A stretch of DNA of 64,000 bases from an uncultured Bacteroidota bacterium (GCA_902536935.1 CACAZM010000005.1:28349-92348); one strand, 5' to 3'. Positions 38,582-47,582 are shown, counted from the stretch's first letter. Program-made: numbers and translations. Notes: generated by a model not told the origin, from the sequence alone.

Positions 38582-38944
38582 ATGATGAAATACAACCTAG
38601 CACATATTGCCCTATCACTGTTTGTCGCAGCATGTACTACGCAACCCAAATCAGAAGTCGAAAGTGTAACTGGTGAGTTTTTGTTTTATGACAATGCCGC
38701 TGTCCTGAATACCGGAAGTGAAATTTATGGCGTAGTCGTAGATGACAAACTCCACGAACTCCACGCCCAAGCACTCGCCGTGCAAAAAGATAGTTTTGAT
38801 ATGGTACAAGTCTTTATCAAAGGGGTCATTTCCGAGAACCCCAACGAAGAGGGTTGGCCACAAGTTGTCACCGTTAAGGTAATTGACTCTGTTGCACCAT
38901 CCGAACCAATGACCAATCAAATGATCGAAATTCGAACTGAATAA
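38582..38944 (+). CDS. Small lipoprotein inserted between sufB and sufC
   Basis: About 120 aa, with a lipoprotein signal ending FVAAC followed by TTQPKSEVESV. The mature part contains FLFYDNAAVLNTGSEIYGVVVDD, a helix HELHAQALAVQKDSFDMVQVF, and a final strand-rich stretch WPQVVTVKVIDSV. No family is recognised with certainty; I recall short lipoproteins of similar pattern in suf clusters of other flavobacteria. It begins 10 bases after sufB and ends one base before sufC, so it is surely co-transcribed with cytoplasmic machinery although it should be exported. The start is one of two consecutive ATG codons at 38582 and 38585. Confidence 0.8.
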   Translation: MMKYNLAHIALSLFVAACTTQPKSEVESVTGEFLFYDNAAVLNTGSEIYGVVVDDKLHELHAQALAVQKDSFDMVQVFIKGVISENPNEEGWPQVVTVKVIDSVAPSEPMTNQMIEIRTE

Positions 38945-38945
38945 T

Positions 38946-39692
38946 ATGCTGAGTATAGACAACCTCCACGCCCAAGTTGAAGGGAAAGGAATTTTAAACG
39001 GAATCAACCTAGATATCAAACCTGGCGAGGTCCATGCCATTATGGGTCCAAACGGCTCGGGTAAAAGTACACTTTCCACTGTGATTGCAGGACATGAAGA
39101 TTATGAAGTCACAAAAGGGAGTCTTCTATATCAAGGAGCCGACATCAGTGATTTGAGTGCTGATGAGCGTGCCCATTTAGGGATTTTTTTGTCGTTTCAA
39201 TATCCTGTGGAAATTCCAGGGGTTACGGTAACAAACTTTATCAAAACCGCCATCAACGAAACGCGTAAGGGACAAGGTATTGAGGAAATGCCCGCCAATG
39301 TGATGCTGAAAAAAATTAAAGAAAAAGCAAAGTTGCTTTCCATCGATACCCAATTTTTGTCGCGTTCACTCAATGAGGGCTTTTCGGGTGGTGAGAAAAA
39401 GCGGAACGAAATTTTTCAAATGGCCATGCTCGAGCCCAAACTCGCCATACTGGACGAAACGGATTCGGGGCTGGACATCGACGCCATGCGCATCGTAGCT
39501 AATGGGGTCAATAGTCTGCGTAATGAAAATAATGCCATTCTCGTGATCACGCATTACCAACGTCTTCTAGACTATATCGTTCCGGATTTTGTTCATGTCC
39601 TACACGAAGGGAAAATCGTAAAGTCGGGCGGCAAAGAACTCGCCCTTGAGCTTGAAGAAAAAGGATACGATTGGATCAAACAAACAATATAA
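38946..39692 (+). CDS. sufC: SUF ATPase SufC
   Basis: This 248-aa ABC-type ATPase powers the SufBCD scaffold. It has Walker A GPNGSGKST, the signature FSGGEKKRNEI (SGGE-K in place of LSGGQ, as in SufC), Walker B LAILDETDSGLD and the H-loop ITHYQRLL. It has no membrane segments. Its stop overlaps the sufD start (TAATG), a sign of coupled translation. Confidence 0.97.
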   Translation: MLSIDNLHAQVEGKGILNGINLDIKPGEVHAIMGPNGSGKSTLSTVIAGHEDYEVTKGSLLYQGADISDLSADERAHLGIFLSFQYPVEIPGVTVTNFIKTAINETRKGQGIEEMPANVMLKKIKEKAKLLSIDTQFLSRSLNEGFSGGEKKRNEIFQMAMLEPKLAILDETDSGLDIDAMRIVANGVNSLRNENNAILVITHYQRLLDYIVPDFVHVLHEGKIVKSGGKELALELEEKGYDWIKQTI

Positions 39693-41008
39693 TGGATTTA
39701 CAAGAAAAACTTGTTGCTTCTTATATGGCGCAAACGTCTGCAACCGCAGAACCTGCTGGGCTTGCTAAAATTCGGTCGGCTGCGATTGAAACTTTTGAGC
39801 AACAAGGGTTTCCAACCAAAAAAATGGAAGAGTGGAAATACACCCCGCTAAACAAATTGGTCAAAACGGATTATACCGTTTTCCCGAAAAAATCAAAAAA
39901 CCTCACCCTTGACGAGGTGCAAAACTATATCCTTCACGACGTTGACACCTTTAAAATTGTGTTTGTCGACGGTGTATATAGTTCTTTCCTCTCCGAAACT
40001 ACACATGAGGGGATGGATGTATGCTTACTCTCGGCGGCACTGAGTCAACCGAAATTTCAAAAAGTCATTGAGCATTATTTTGATGCCGTTGCCGATTCAG
40101 AAGACTCCTTCACCGCTCTGAATACTGCCTTTGGTCGAGAAGGTGCTTTTGTGCATATCCCAAAAAAGAAGCGAGTTGAAAAACCGATTCAAATCATTCA
40201 TTTCTCTACTGGTATCAATCAAAACTTGATGCTACAACCCCGTAACTTGATCGTAGTGGAAGCTCAAAGCGAAGTGCAAATCATCGAACGACACCAAAGC
40301 TTGACCGATACGCCCGTATTGACCAATGTAGTTACTGAAATTTTTACCCATAAAGGCGCACAAGTCGATTACTACAAAATTCAAAACGACCATGAAGAAG
40401 CTTCCTTAGTCGATAGTACCTATATCGGACAAGAAAAGCATTCGCATGCCAAAGTGCATACCTTTTCATTTGGCGGTCAATTTATTCGCAACAACCTGCA
40501 TTTTTATCACAAAGACCAGGCGATTCAGTCCACCATGAAAGGCATTACCCTCGTGGAAGGCAAGCAATTGGTCGATCATCACACCCTAGTACATCATGCG
40601 CATCCCAATTCGGAAAGCCACCAGGAGTACAAAGGCATTTACGATGGGCAATCAACAGGTGTCTTCAACGGGAAAATCGTAGTAGAACAAGAAGCCCAAA
40701 AGACCAATGCGTTTCAGCAAAACAACAATATCTTGATGAGCGATAAAGCGACCATCAACACAAAACCACAACTGGAGATATTTGCTGATGATGTGCGTTG
40801 TAGCCATGGTTGTACAATTGGTCAGCTCGACGAAACCGCTCTGTTTTACCTGCAAACAAGAGGTATTCCCAAAAAAGAAGCACGGGCATTACTCACCTAC
40901 GCATTTGCTAATAACGTTTTGGCAAGTGTTAATATTCCCGCGGTCAAAACCAGAATCAATGCCCTAATCGCAAAAAAATTGGGTGTTAACCTTGGTTTTA
41001 ATCTGTAA
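39692..41008 (+). CDS. sufD: SUF scaffold protein SufD
   Basis: This 438-aa partner of SufB is needed for iron entry into the scaffold. It has the N-terminal helical part (KMEEWKYTPLNKLVKTDY), a central beta-helix and the conserved C-terminal RCSHGCTIGQLDETALFYLQTRG. The ATG at 39692 overlaps the sufC stop; a TTG at 39671 in the same frame would extend into sufC and is not needed. It is followed by sufS after two bases. Confidence 0.96.
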   Translation: MDLQEKLVASYMAQTSATAEPAGLAKIRSAAIETFEQQGFPTKKMEEWKYTPLNKLVKTDYTVFPKKSKNLTLDEVQNYILHDVDTFKIVFVDGVYSSFLSETTHEGMDVCLLSAALSQPKFQKVIEHYFDAVADSEDSFTALNTAFGREGAFVHIPKKKRVEKPIQIIHFSTGINQNLMLQPRNLIVVEAQSEVQIIERHQSLTDTPVLTNVVTEIFTHKGAQVDYYKIQNDHEEASLVDSTYIGQEKHSHAKVHTFSFGGQFIRNNLHFYHKDQAIQSTMKGITLVEGKQLVDHHTLVHHAHPNSESHQEYKGIYDGQSTGVFNGKIVVEQEAQKTNAFQQNNNILMSDKATINTKPQLEIFADDVRCSHGCTIGQLDETALFYLQTRGIPKKEARALLTYAFANNVLASVNIPAVKTRINALIAKKLGVNLGFNL

Positions 41009-41010
41009 AT

Positions 41011-42228
41011 ATGAAATTAGATCTAAATATGATACGTGCCGATTTTCCTATCCTATCACGAAAAGTGAATGGGCAAGACTTGGTGTATCTAGATAATGCC
41101 GCCACTTCTCAAACCCCAACACAAGTAATTGATGTGATTGCTGATTATTACCAAAGCTATAATGCCAATATCCATCGTGGTGTACATGCGTTGAGTCAGG
41201 AAGCAACAGATAAGTTTGAGCAAGCCCGACAAAGCATACAAAACCATTTTAACATTCGGAAATCACACGAAGTGATTTTTACCTCTGGAACAACCCATAG
41301 CATCAATTTGGTAGCCTTTGGATTTGGCACGATTTTAGACCCCGGCGACGAGGTTATCGTTTCGGCCTTAGAACACCACGCCAATATCGTACCTTGGCAA
41401 ATGATGTGTGAGCGGAGTGGCGCGATCCTGCGAGTGATCCCAATGACCGATGATGGAACTCTAGATATGCATGCCTACAAAGAGCTGCTGAACAAAAAGA
41501 CCAAACTTGTGTTTGTCAATCATGTATCCAATGCGCTAGGAACCATCAATCCTATTAAAGAAATCATTAATAACGCACACAAAGTGGGTGCAGCTGTTCT
41601 CGTCGATGGTGCTCAGGCCTGTGGGCATATCAAACCAAACCTCAAAAATCTCGATGTCGATTTCTATACTGTTTCGGCACATAAACTCTGCGGCCCAACG
41701 GGTGTTGGCATGCTTTATGGTAAAGAAAAATGGCTCAATAAGCTCCCGCCCTATCAAGGTGGTGGGGAAATGATTGAAGAAGTTACTTTTGAAAAAACCA
41801 CCTATGCGGATCTGCCGCATAAGTTTGAAGCAGGCACCCCAAATATATGCGGAGGAATTGCTTTTGGTGCAGCATTAGATTATATGAATGCTATCGGTTT
41901 TGAAGCGATTGGAAGCCATGAAGATGAACTTCTTCAATATGCGAATGAACAACTTACTCAAATCGAGGGATTGCGCATTTATGGTGACAACAAACAAAAA
42001 ACTGCTGTTATTTCATTCAATATCGATTCGATTCACCCCTATGATGTCGGTACCTTACTCGACAAGATGGGCATTGCTGTTCGAACCGGTCATCACTGTG
42101 CCCAACCGATTATGGATTATTACAAGATTCCGGGGACTATTCGCGCTTCCTTTGCGTTTTATAATACCAAAGATGATGTAGATATTTTTGTCAACGGCGT
42201 ACAACGAGCAGTTGCCATGTTACGCTAA
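41011..42228 (+). CDS. sufS: Cysteine desulfurase SufS
   Basis: This 405-aa PLP enzyme takes sulfur from cysteine and hands it to SufE. The PLP lysine is in TVSAHKLCGPTG (Lys225) and the catalytic cysteine in RTGHHCAQPIM (Cys363), both as in group II desulfurases. SGTTHSINLVA and EHHANIVPWQ are also typical. It lies between sufD and sufE; the sufE promoter element overlaps its 3' gap. Confidence 0.97.
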   Translation: MKLDLNMIRADFPILSRKVNGQDLVYLDNAATSQTPTQVIDVIADYYQSYNANIHRGVHALSQEATDKFEQARQSIQNHFNIRKSHEVIFTSGTTHSINLVAFGFGTILDPGDEVIVSALEHHANIVPWQMMCERSGAILRVIPMTDDGTLDMHAYKELLNKKTKLVFVNHVSNALGTINPIKEIINNAHKVGAAVLVDGAQACGHIKPNLKNLDVDFYTVSAHKLCGPTGVGMLYGKEKWLNKLPPYQGGGEMIEEVTFEKTTYADLPHKFEAGTPNICGGIAFGAALDYMNAIGFEAIGSHEDELLQYANEQLTQIEGLRIYGDNKQKTAVISFNIDSIHPYDVGTLLDKMGIAVRTGHHCAQPIMDYYKIPGTIRASFAFYNTKDDVDIFVNGVQRAVAMLR

Positions 42229-42240
42229 TTTGTATTTTTG
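42212..42240 (+). promoter_or_regulatory. Internal promoter before sufE, predicted leaderless start
   Basis: TTG at 42212-42214, 18 bases, TATTTTTG at 42233-42240, AGAT, then the ATG of sufE. It would give separate expression of sufE, sufT and the DUF2480 gene from within the suf operon. Confidence 0.5.
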
Positions 42241-42244
42241 AGAT

Positions 42245-42667
42245 ATGACCGTAGAGCAAGTACAGGATGAAATCATTGACGAGTTTTCTCTATTTAACGA
42301 CTGGATGCAACGCTATGAGTATATGATTGAGCTAGGGAAATCACTACCGCTAATCGAGAAAAAACACAAAACTGATGACAATATCATCAAGGGCTGTCAA
42401 AGCAAGGTTTGGGTACACGCTGATATGGTTGACGAAAAAGTGGTGTTTACCGCCGACAGTGATGCAGTAATTACTAAAGGAATCATTGCCATTTTGATTC
42501 GTGCATTTTCCAACCAGCCTCCACAAGATATTTTAGATGCAAATACCGATTTTATCGACCAAATTGGGCTGAAAGAGCATCTTTCCCCGACCAGAGCCAA
42601 TGGTTTGGTGTCGATGATCAAACAACTCAAATTATACGCCTTGGCGTATCAAACACAACTCAACTGA
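42245..42667 (+). CDS. sufE: Sulfur acceptor SufE
   Basis: This 140-aa protein receives persulfide sulfur from SufS on Cys51 (IIKGCQSKVWVHA) and passes it to SufB. FSLFNDWMQRYEYMIELGKSLP is typical of SufE. Its TGA stop shares a base with the next ATG (TGATG). It has a candidate promoter of its own just before the start. Confidence 0.95.
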   Translation: MTVEQVQDEIIDEFSLFNDWMQRYEYMIELGKSLPLIEKKHKTDDNIIKGCQSKVWVHADMVDEKVVFTADSDAVITKGIIAILIRAFSNQPPQDILDANTDFIDQIGLKEHLSPTRANGLVSMIKQLKLYALAYQTQLN

Positions 42668-42978
42668 TGGAAGGACAAGAACTTGGAGATAAAATTGTAG
42701 GTGTACTCAAAACAATATACGATCCTGAAATTCCTGTGGATATCTACGAGCTAGGGCTGATTTATGATGTTTTTGTCAATGAAGATCAAGATGTTAAAGT
42801 GTTAATGACACTGACCACGCCCAACTGCCCCGTAGCAGACTCGCTCCCACAAGAAGTCAAGGACAAAGTACAATCACTCAATGAGGTAAATGAAGCCGAA
42901 GTGGAGCTTACCTTTGATCCTCCGTGGACACGGGATTTAATGAGTGAAGAAGCTAAACTCGAACTCGGATTTTTATAA
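42667..42978 (+). CDS. sufT: SufT-like DUF59 (MIP18 family) protein
   Basis: This 103-aa protein has YDPEIPVDIYELGLIYDV and TLTTPNCPVAD, with the conserved cysteine of DUF59/MIP18 proteins. SufT helps mature iron-sulfur proteins under high demand, and its place inside a suf operon supports that assignment over the PaaD-type relatives. It starts within the sufE stop codon, so the two are translationally coupled. Confidence 0.9.
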   Translation: MEGQELGDKIVGVLKTIYDPEIPVDIYELGLIYDVFVNEDQDVKVLMTLTTPNCPVADSLPQEVKDKVQSLNEVNEAEVELTFDPPWTRDLMSEEAKLELGFL

Positions 42979-42979
42979 A

Positions 42980-43477
42980 ATGAGCATTGTAAACCGCGTA
43001 GCTGAAAGCGGTCTTATTCAATTTGATCCCGCTACACTAGTTAAAGATATGGTGGTGTCTGTGGTTTCTTTATCGGACTTTCTTAACGAAGAATCCATTT
43101 TGCGGGAAAAACCCTTTCGTCAAGCTATCACTGCCCATGACTGGACGCACTACATCGGCCAGTATGTGGCTATACAAATCGACCAAGAAACATTGGTCCC
43201 GCAGTGGGCTGCAATGCTTGTTACAAGTTGCTTGCTCCCTCATGTCCAAGGAGTATGTTTAGGAAATCAAGGTTCTGCTTTAGATATGGCCTACGAGTCT
43301 GCTCTGGAAAAGCTCGAAGCCAAAGACTACTATAATAAAAATATCATTATTAAGGGCTGTAACGATGGGTCAGTGCCGGATTGGGTTTATGTTAGACTGA
43401 TAGAAGTACTACAACCCCATGCCAACCGAATCGCTTATGGAGAGGCATGTTCATCTGTACCTTTGTATAAACGTTAG
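42980..43477 (+). CDS. DUF2480 family protein
   Basis: This 165-aa protein starts MSIVNRVAESGLIQFD and contains HDWTHYIGQYVAIQID, NKNIIIKGCNDGSVPDWVYV and the ending CSSVPLYKR. It is the DUF2480 family, which I know only from Bacteroidota and often from suf operons. A cysteine in IIKGCNDG resembles the SufE site context, but this may be chance. Its function is unknown. It is cytoplasmic. The ATG at 42980, one base after the sufT stop, is chosen over an internal frame extension into sufT. It closes the operon. Confidence 0.88.
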   Translation: MSIVNRVAESGLIQFDPATLVKDMVVSVVSLSDFLNEESILREKPFRQAITAHDWTHYIGQYVAIQIDQETLVPQWAAMLVTSCLLPHVQGVCLGNQGSALDMAYESALEKLEAKDYYNKNIIIKGCNDGSVPDWVYVRLIEVLQPHANRIAYGEACSSVPLYKR

Positions 43478-43509
43478 CATTTCATAATTTTAAAAGAAAT
43501 TAACCTGCT

Positions 43510-44400
43510 TTGAAAAGAATAATCATTGTAGTACTCTGTTTAGGATTTATGTCACTGCATGCGCAGAAGTCTGAATCCCAAGCAAAAGATCCTGTAGGGG
43601 GCCTGTGGTCCTATTCTGGAAAAGCGAGCTTGTTATTCAATCAGACTGCCTTTAGTCAATGGGCATCTGGTGGGGTTAACAATATATCACTTGGATTTAG
43701 TGTCGATTATGAGGTTCATTACAGAGAAAATGGCTGGTCATGGGACACCAAAAGCTCAGGATCTTATGGATTGAGCTATATCCAAGGGGATAAATTCCTA
43801 AAAAAAACCAACGATCGATTGGAGATCAACTCACTATTGGGAAAAGAGTTTTCAGACACTTGGAGCTATTCAACAATCTTAAATTTTAAGTCTCAAATTG
43901 CACATGGCTATCGTTTTGGAACAAATGAAGAAGGTGAAGAAACCCGCAGTCTTCGAACACAGTTTTTCTCCCCCGCTTATCTACAGTTTGGGGTAGGCTT
44001 ATACTGGAAAAAATCGACTGATTTGTGGCTGAATATTGCCCCTTTTACCCAACGAATAACTTTTGTAAGTAGACAGTTTACGCAAGATTTGGCAGAGGAC
44101 AAGGCCTATTTTGGGGTATCGAAAGGGAACAGTCACCTATTTGAACTGGGAGCTTCAGTAAGCGGGTTTTACAAGTTTGAAGTGCTAGAAAATATATTTA
44201 TCGAAAACCGATTGGCACTATATACTGACTATTTGGGAAAGCCAAAAAATATCGACCTTGACTACTCCTTAACTGCTACGATGAAAGTCAATGAATACAT
44301 CAGCACCCAGTTAGAAGTCCAATTGGTTTATGACGATAATGCCGTGCAAAACCTACAAAGTCGCGAGGTCTTTGGAGTTGGTTTGAGTTTGACGCTTTAA
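43510..44400 (+). CDS. DUF3078 outer-membrane-type protein
   Basis: This 296-aa protein has a signal peptide (KRIIIVVLCLGFMSLHAQ) read from a TTG start; the next internal ATG would remove it. The mature part, with GLWSYSGKASLLFNQTAFSQWASGG and many alternating strands ending GVGLSLTL, matches DUF3078, a Bacteroidota beta-barrel-like family of unknown function. It lies 32 bases after the DUF2480 gene. It is convergent with hflX. Confidence 0.85.
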   Translation: MKRIIIVVLCLGFMSLHAQKSESQAKDPVGGLWSYSGKASLLFNQTAFSQWASGGVNNISLGFSVDYEVHYRENGWSWDTKSSGSYGLSYIQGDKFLKKTNDRLEINSLLGKEFSDTWSYSTILNFKSQIAHGYRFGTNEEGEETRSLRTQFFSPAYLQFGVGLYWKKSTDLWLNIAPFTQRITFVSRQFTQDLAEDKAYFGVSKGNSHLFELGASVSGFYKFEVLENIFIENRLALYTDYLGKPKNIDLDYSLTATMKVNEYISTQLEVQLVYDDNAVQNLQSREVFGVGLSLTL

Positions 44401-45596
44401 GTTTCCGGATACAAAAAGTGGTTATAGGGAAAGCGCGTTATATGTATGTCTCTTATCTTGCTATATAAGAGTTCTCGAAGCTGGTCAATATGAGTTTTGT
44501 GTTGGGCAGAAATAAAAATTGAATCACCATGTGTACGCGCCATCCATGACTTTTGCCATTCTTCCAAACTATAGTGTTTGGTGGTTCGTCGGGTTGTCAA
44601 ATCATCATCATCCAATATATCAGCATGATAGGCGTCGATTTTATTAAAAATCATAAGCGTTGGCTTGTTGATTGCTCTGATTTCGCTAAGTAAGTGATTG
44701 ACCGATTCGATATGCTCCTCAAAGTTGGGGTGGGCAATATCTACTACATGCAATAGCATATCAGCTTCATGGACCTCATCAAGTGTACTTTTAAATGACT
44801 CTATAAGTTGGGTAGGGAGTTTGCGAATAAATCCGACCGTGTCACTCAACAAAAAGGGCAAGTTACGCACCACTACTTTACGCACCGTGGTATCTAGGGT
44901 GGCAAAGAGTTTGTTTTCGGCAAAGACCTCACTTTTGCTCAATACATTCATAAGGGTAGATTTTCCAACATTGGTATAGCCCACCAAAGCGACTCGAACC
45001 AGTGCCCCACGGTTTCCGCGTTGAGTCACCATCTGGCGGTCAATACCAACTAACTTTTTCTTCAGAAGAGAAATTTTGTCACGAACAATCCGTCGGTCAG
45101 TTTCGATTTCGGTTTCACCCGGCCCACGCATCCCAATTCCTCCGCGTTGGCGTTCGAGGTGTGTCCATAATCCCTTTAATCTTGGCAGGAGATATTGATA
45201 CTGCGCCAGCTCAACTTGTGTGCGAGCATAGCTCGTTTTGGCTCGCTGTGCAAAAATGTCTAAAATCAGACCTGTGCGATCTAAAATTTTGCATTTTAAA
45301 AGCTGTTCAATATTGCTTTGTTGAGCAGGGGTGAGTTCATCATCAAAGACTACAGTGCTGATATCATGTGTCTTGACAAAGGCCAGTACCTCTTCCATTT
45401 TCCCGGATCCGATGAAGGTCTTGGGATGCGGTGTTTCCATACGCTGGGTAAAGCGTTTGGTTACTGTTCCACCTGCAGTATGGGTTAAAAAGGCGAGTTC
45501 GTCGAGGTATTCAAGTATGCGTTCCTCTGGTTGGTTTTTGTTGATTGTCCCGATGAGGATGGCGTATTCAAATGCAAGGTCTTTTTGCTCAATCAT
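44397..45596 (-). CDS. hflX: GTPase HflX
   Basis: This 399-aa ribosome-associated GTPase splits stalled ribosomes under stress. The N-terminal HflX domain (LAFLTHTAGGTVTKRFTQR, FDDELTPAQQSNIE, RTGLILDIFAQRA), a GGIGMRGPGE linker and the GTPase core (GYTNVGKSTLMN, DTVGFIRKLP, FNKID) are all present. Its ATG lies inside the end of lpxH, an eight-base overlap, so it is the last gene of a four-gene minus-strand unit. Confidence 0.95.
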   Translation of the reverse strand: MIEQKDLAFEYAILIGTINKNQPEERILEYLDELAFLTHTAGGTVTKRFTQRMETPHPKTFIGSGKMEEVLAFVKTHDISTVVFDDELTPAQQSNIEQLLKCKILDRTGLILDIFAQRAKTSYARTQVELAQYQYLLPRLKGLWTHLERQRGGIGMRGPGETEIETDRRIVRDKISLLKKKLVGIDRQMVTQRGNRGALVRVALVGYTNVGKSTLMNVLSKSEVFAENKLFATLDTTVRKVVVRNLPFLLSDTVGFIRKLPTQLIESFKSTLDEVHEADMLLHVVDIAHPNFEEHIESVNHLLSEIRAINKPTLMIFNKIDAYHADILDDDDLTTRRTTKHYSLEEWQKSWMARTHGDSIFISAQHKTHIDQLRELLYSKIRDIHITRFPYNHFLYPET

Positions 45597-46344
45597 CGGC
45601 AGGCATCCAGTGCTTTAGCGAGAGTGTTTTTCCATCAAAAACTCCATAGGTATAGTGGGTAATCCAGTCGCCGAGGTTGATATAAGTCGATTTTTCGTTT
45701 AGTGAGATCTCCAAAGGCAAATGACGATGTCCAAAAATGAAATAATCATAGTGTTCGGATTGGAGTTTTCGTTTGGCATACTGGGCAAGCCATTCTCTGT
45801 TGGGTCCATCATAGTTTAGGTCTTTAGAGCCAGATATCAATTTGTTTTTTAAGGACAAATAGCGTGCAAAAGGGATGCCAAAATCAGGGTGTAACCATCT
45901 GTATAGCCATTGAAAAAACGGATTACGAAACGCCTTTTTCATTCGTTTGTAGCCCTTATCTTTAGGACCCAACCCATCACCGTGACCGATAAAAAAACGT
46001 TTTGTTCCAAGCTCCATCACTTTTGGATGAAAATAGACTTTGGCGCCGATTTCTTTTTCAAGATAATCGATCATCCACATATCGTGGTTTCCCACAAAAT
46101 AATGAACGGGTATTCCCGCATCGGCAAACTCGGCGAGTTTACCCAAAACACGTACATAACCCTTCGGAACAACGTGTTTGTATTCATACCATAAATCAAA
46201 AAGATCACCAAGTATAAAAAGGGCTGCTGCTTTGGGTTTGATATCGTCTAGCCATTTGACAAAAAGGCGTTCACGCGCCAAACTCGTTTCTCGGTCAGGT
46301 GCACCCAAATGGTGGTCAGAAGCAAAATAGATTTTCCCTTTCAT
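45589..46344 (-). CDS. lpxH: UDP-2,3-diacylglucosamine diphosphatase
   Basis: This 251-aa calcineurin-like metallophosphatase makes lipid X in lipid A synthesis. Metal-binding motifs are FASDHHLGAPD, LGDLFDLW, VGNHDMW, GHGDGLGPKD and FGHRHLPLE. It has no signal peptide and would act at the inner face of the membrane. It lies 15 bases after queD and overlaps hflX. Confidence 0.92.
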   Translation of the reverse strand: MKGKIYFASDHHLGAPDRETSLARERLFVKWLDDIKPKAAALFILGDLFDLWYEYKHVVPKGYVRVLGKLAEFADAGIPVHYFVGNHDMWMIDYLEKEIGAKVYFHPKVMELGTKRFFIGHGDGLGPKDKGYKRMKKAFRNPFFQWLYRWLHPDFGIPFARYLSLKNKLISGSKDLNYDGPNREWLAQYAKRKLQSEHYDYFIFGHRHLPLEISLNEKSTYINLGDWITHYTYGVFDGKTLSLKHWMPADD

Positions 46345-46359
46345 CGGATATAAAAGTAG

Positions 46360-46812
46360 TTATTCTTGATCGCTTGCATACCATTCGGCATAGGCCGTGG
46401 CGGTTTCATTTAGACGAACCTTAAATAATTTGATGTGACTGGGTAACTTGGAGGCAATTCGATTGGCAAAATCAATGACCATGTTTTCACTTGTGGGTTG
46501 GTAGTCAACCCGAATCACTTTATGCTCTTGCTTAGACAAAACTGCTGCCAATTCCGAATGAGGTGAGTTGTTGTTCATTACCATGGCATGATCAAACAAA
46601 TCCACAATTTCAGATTTGATAATGGTTTTAAGGTCTTTAAAGTCGATGACCATGCCGTTTTTTGCATGATTCAACTCGTTGATGGGGGTGCCAATGACAG
46701 TAACAAAGAGCTTGTAACTATGTCCGTGAATATTTTTACAAAGCCCATCGTGCCCATACAGAGCATGTCCAGTTTCAAAACCAAAACTTTTGGTGATGCG
46801 AATTTGACTCAT
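46360..46812 (-). CDS. queD: 6-carboxytetrahydropterin synthase / 6-pyruvoyl-tetrahydropterin synthase family
   Basis: This 150-aa enzyme carries the zinc histidines His16, His29 and His31 and the catalytic Cys25 (GHDGLCKNIHGHSYKL), with a late DYQPTSENM and a terminal KVRLNETATAYAEW. QueD makes the queuosine precursor; the family also includes PTPS, and context does not decide between them. Its start overlaps the enoyl-CoA hydratase stop by four bases. Confidence 0.9.
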   Translation of the reverse strand: MSQIRITKSFGFETGHALYGHDGLCKNIHGHSYKLFVTVIGTPINELNHAKNGMVIDFKDLKTIIKSEIVDLFDHAMVMNNNSPHSELAAVLSKQEHKVIRVDYQPTSENMVIDFANRIASKLPSHIKLFKVRLNETATAYAEWYASDQE

Positions 46813-47582
46813 GATTTAGATTTAAGTTTATGAAGGGTTTGTTGTGTTCGCTCAGAAAGAACAAGACGTCCGGAAACTGCCGCATTGAGTTCGAGTAGAT
46901 TGTCCCAATCCTCTGTTCCTTTCCAAAGTGCTTTTTTAAGTTCTGCCAACGCTTGGGGGGTGTAAGCGGCAAGACGGTTGGCATGTTGGGTTACAGCTTC
47001 TTCGAGTGAATCAAAATCGGAATGCAGTTCAGAAAGCAGCCCTTTGGCATGTGCCCAATCAGCCGATTTCCAGGTGTGTGCTGCCAAAGATAGTTCAGAC
47101 AATGCTGCAGTGCCAATTTTTCGTAATACCGCTGGAGCAATGACAAAAGGTCCAATGCCAATTGCAATTTCAGAGAGTTTAACTTCTGTTTGTGTTGTGG
47201 CAAGAGCATAATCACAAGCTGCAATCAGTCCAACTCCACCTCCTACAGCTTTTCCGTGAATTCGTCCAATTATGGGTTGTGAGCAACCTCGCATCGCATT
47301 TATCACATTGGCAAAGCCCATAAAAAAAGTTTTTCCTTGCTCTGGTGTTTTCACGGCCAATAATTCGTCAAAAGATGCACCTGCACTAAATGCCTTTGTA
47401 GGGTCACTTTGTAAAACAATTACGTAAATATCTTCATCATTTGAGACCTCCTCAAAAGCCGCACGTAAGTCCTCGAGATGGGTGGCGGGAAAGGCATTTT
47501 GCTTGGAATGTGCAAAATGAATTCGAGCTATTCCATCGCTTTTTAGGACCCGTATGCCTTCTGTCATCGATTGATTTGCCAT
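46809..47582 (-). CDS. Enoyl-CoA hydratase/isomerase family protein
   Basis: This 257-aa crotonase-fold protein has the first oxyanion segment AFSAGASFDEL and the second one GGGVGLIAACDYALA. The CoA-binding fold is complete, but the two catalytic Glu positions of classical hydratases are not clearly conserved, so the reaction is uncertain. It is first in the operon with queD, lpxH and hflX and has a promoter that faces away from the HAD hydrolase gene. Confidence 0.9.
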   Translation of the reverse strand: MANQSMTEGIRVLKSDGIARIHFAHSKQNAFPATHLEDLRAAFEEVSNDEDIYVIVLQSDPTKAFSAGASFDELLAVKTPEQGKTFFMGFANVINAMRGCSQPIIGRIHGKAVGGGVGLIAACDYALATTQTEVKLSEIAIGIGPFVIAPAVLRKIGTAALSELSLAAHTWKSADWAHAKGLLSELHSDFDSLEEAVTQHANRLAAYTPQALAELKKALWKGTEDWDNLLELNAAVSGRLVLSERTQQTLHKLKSKS

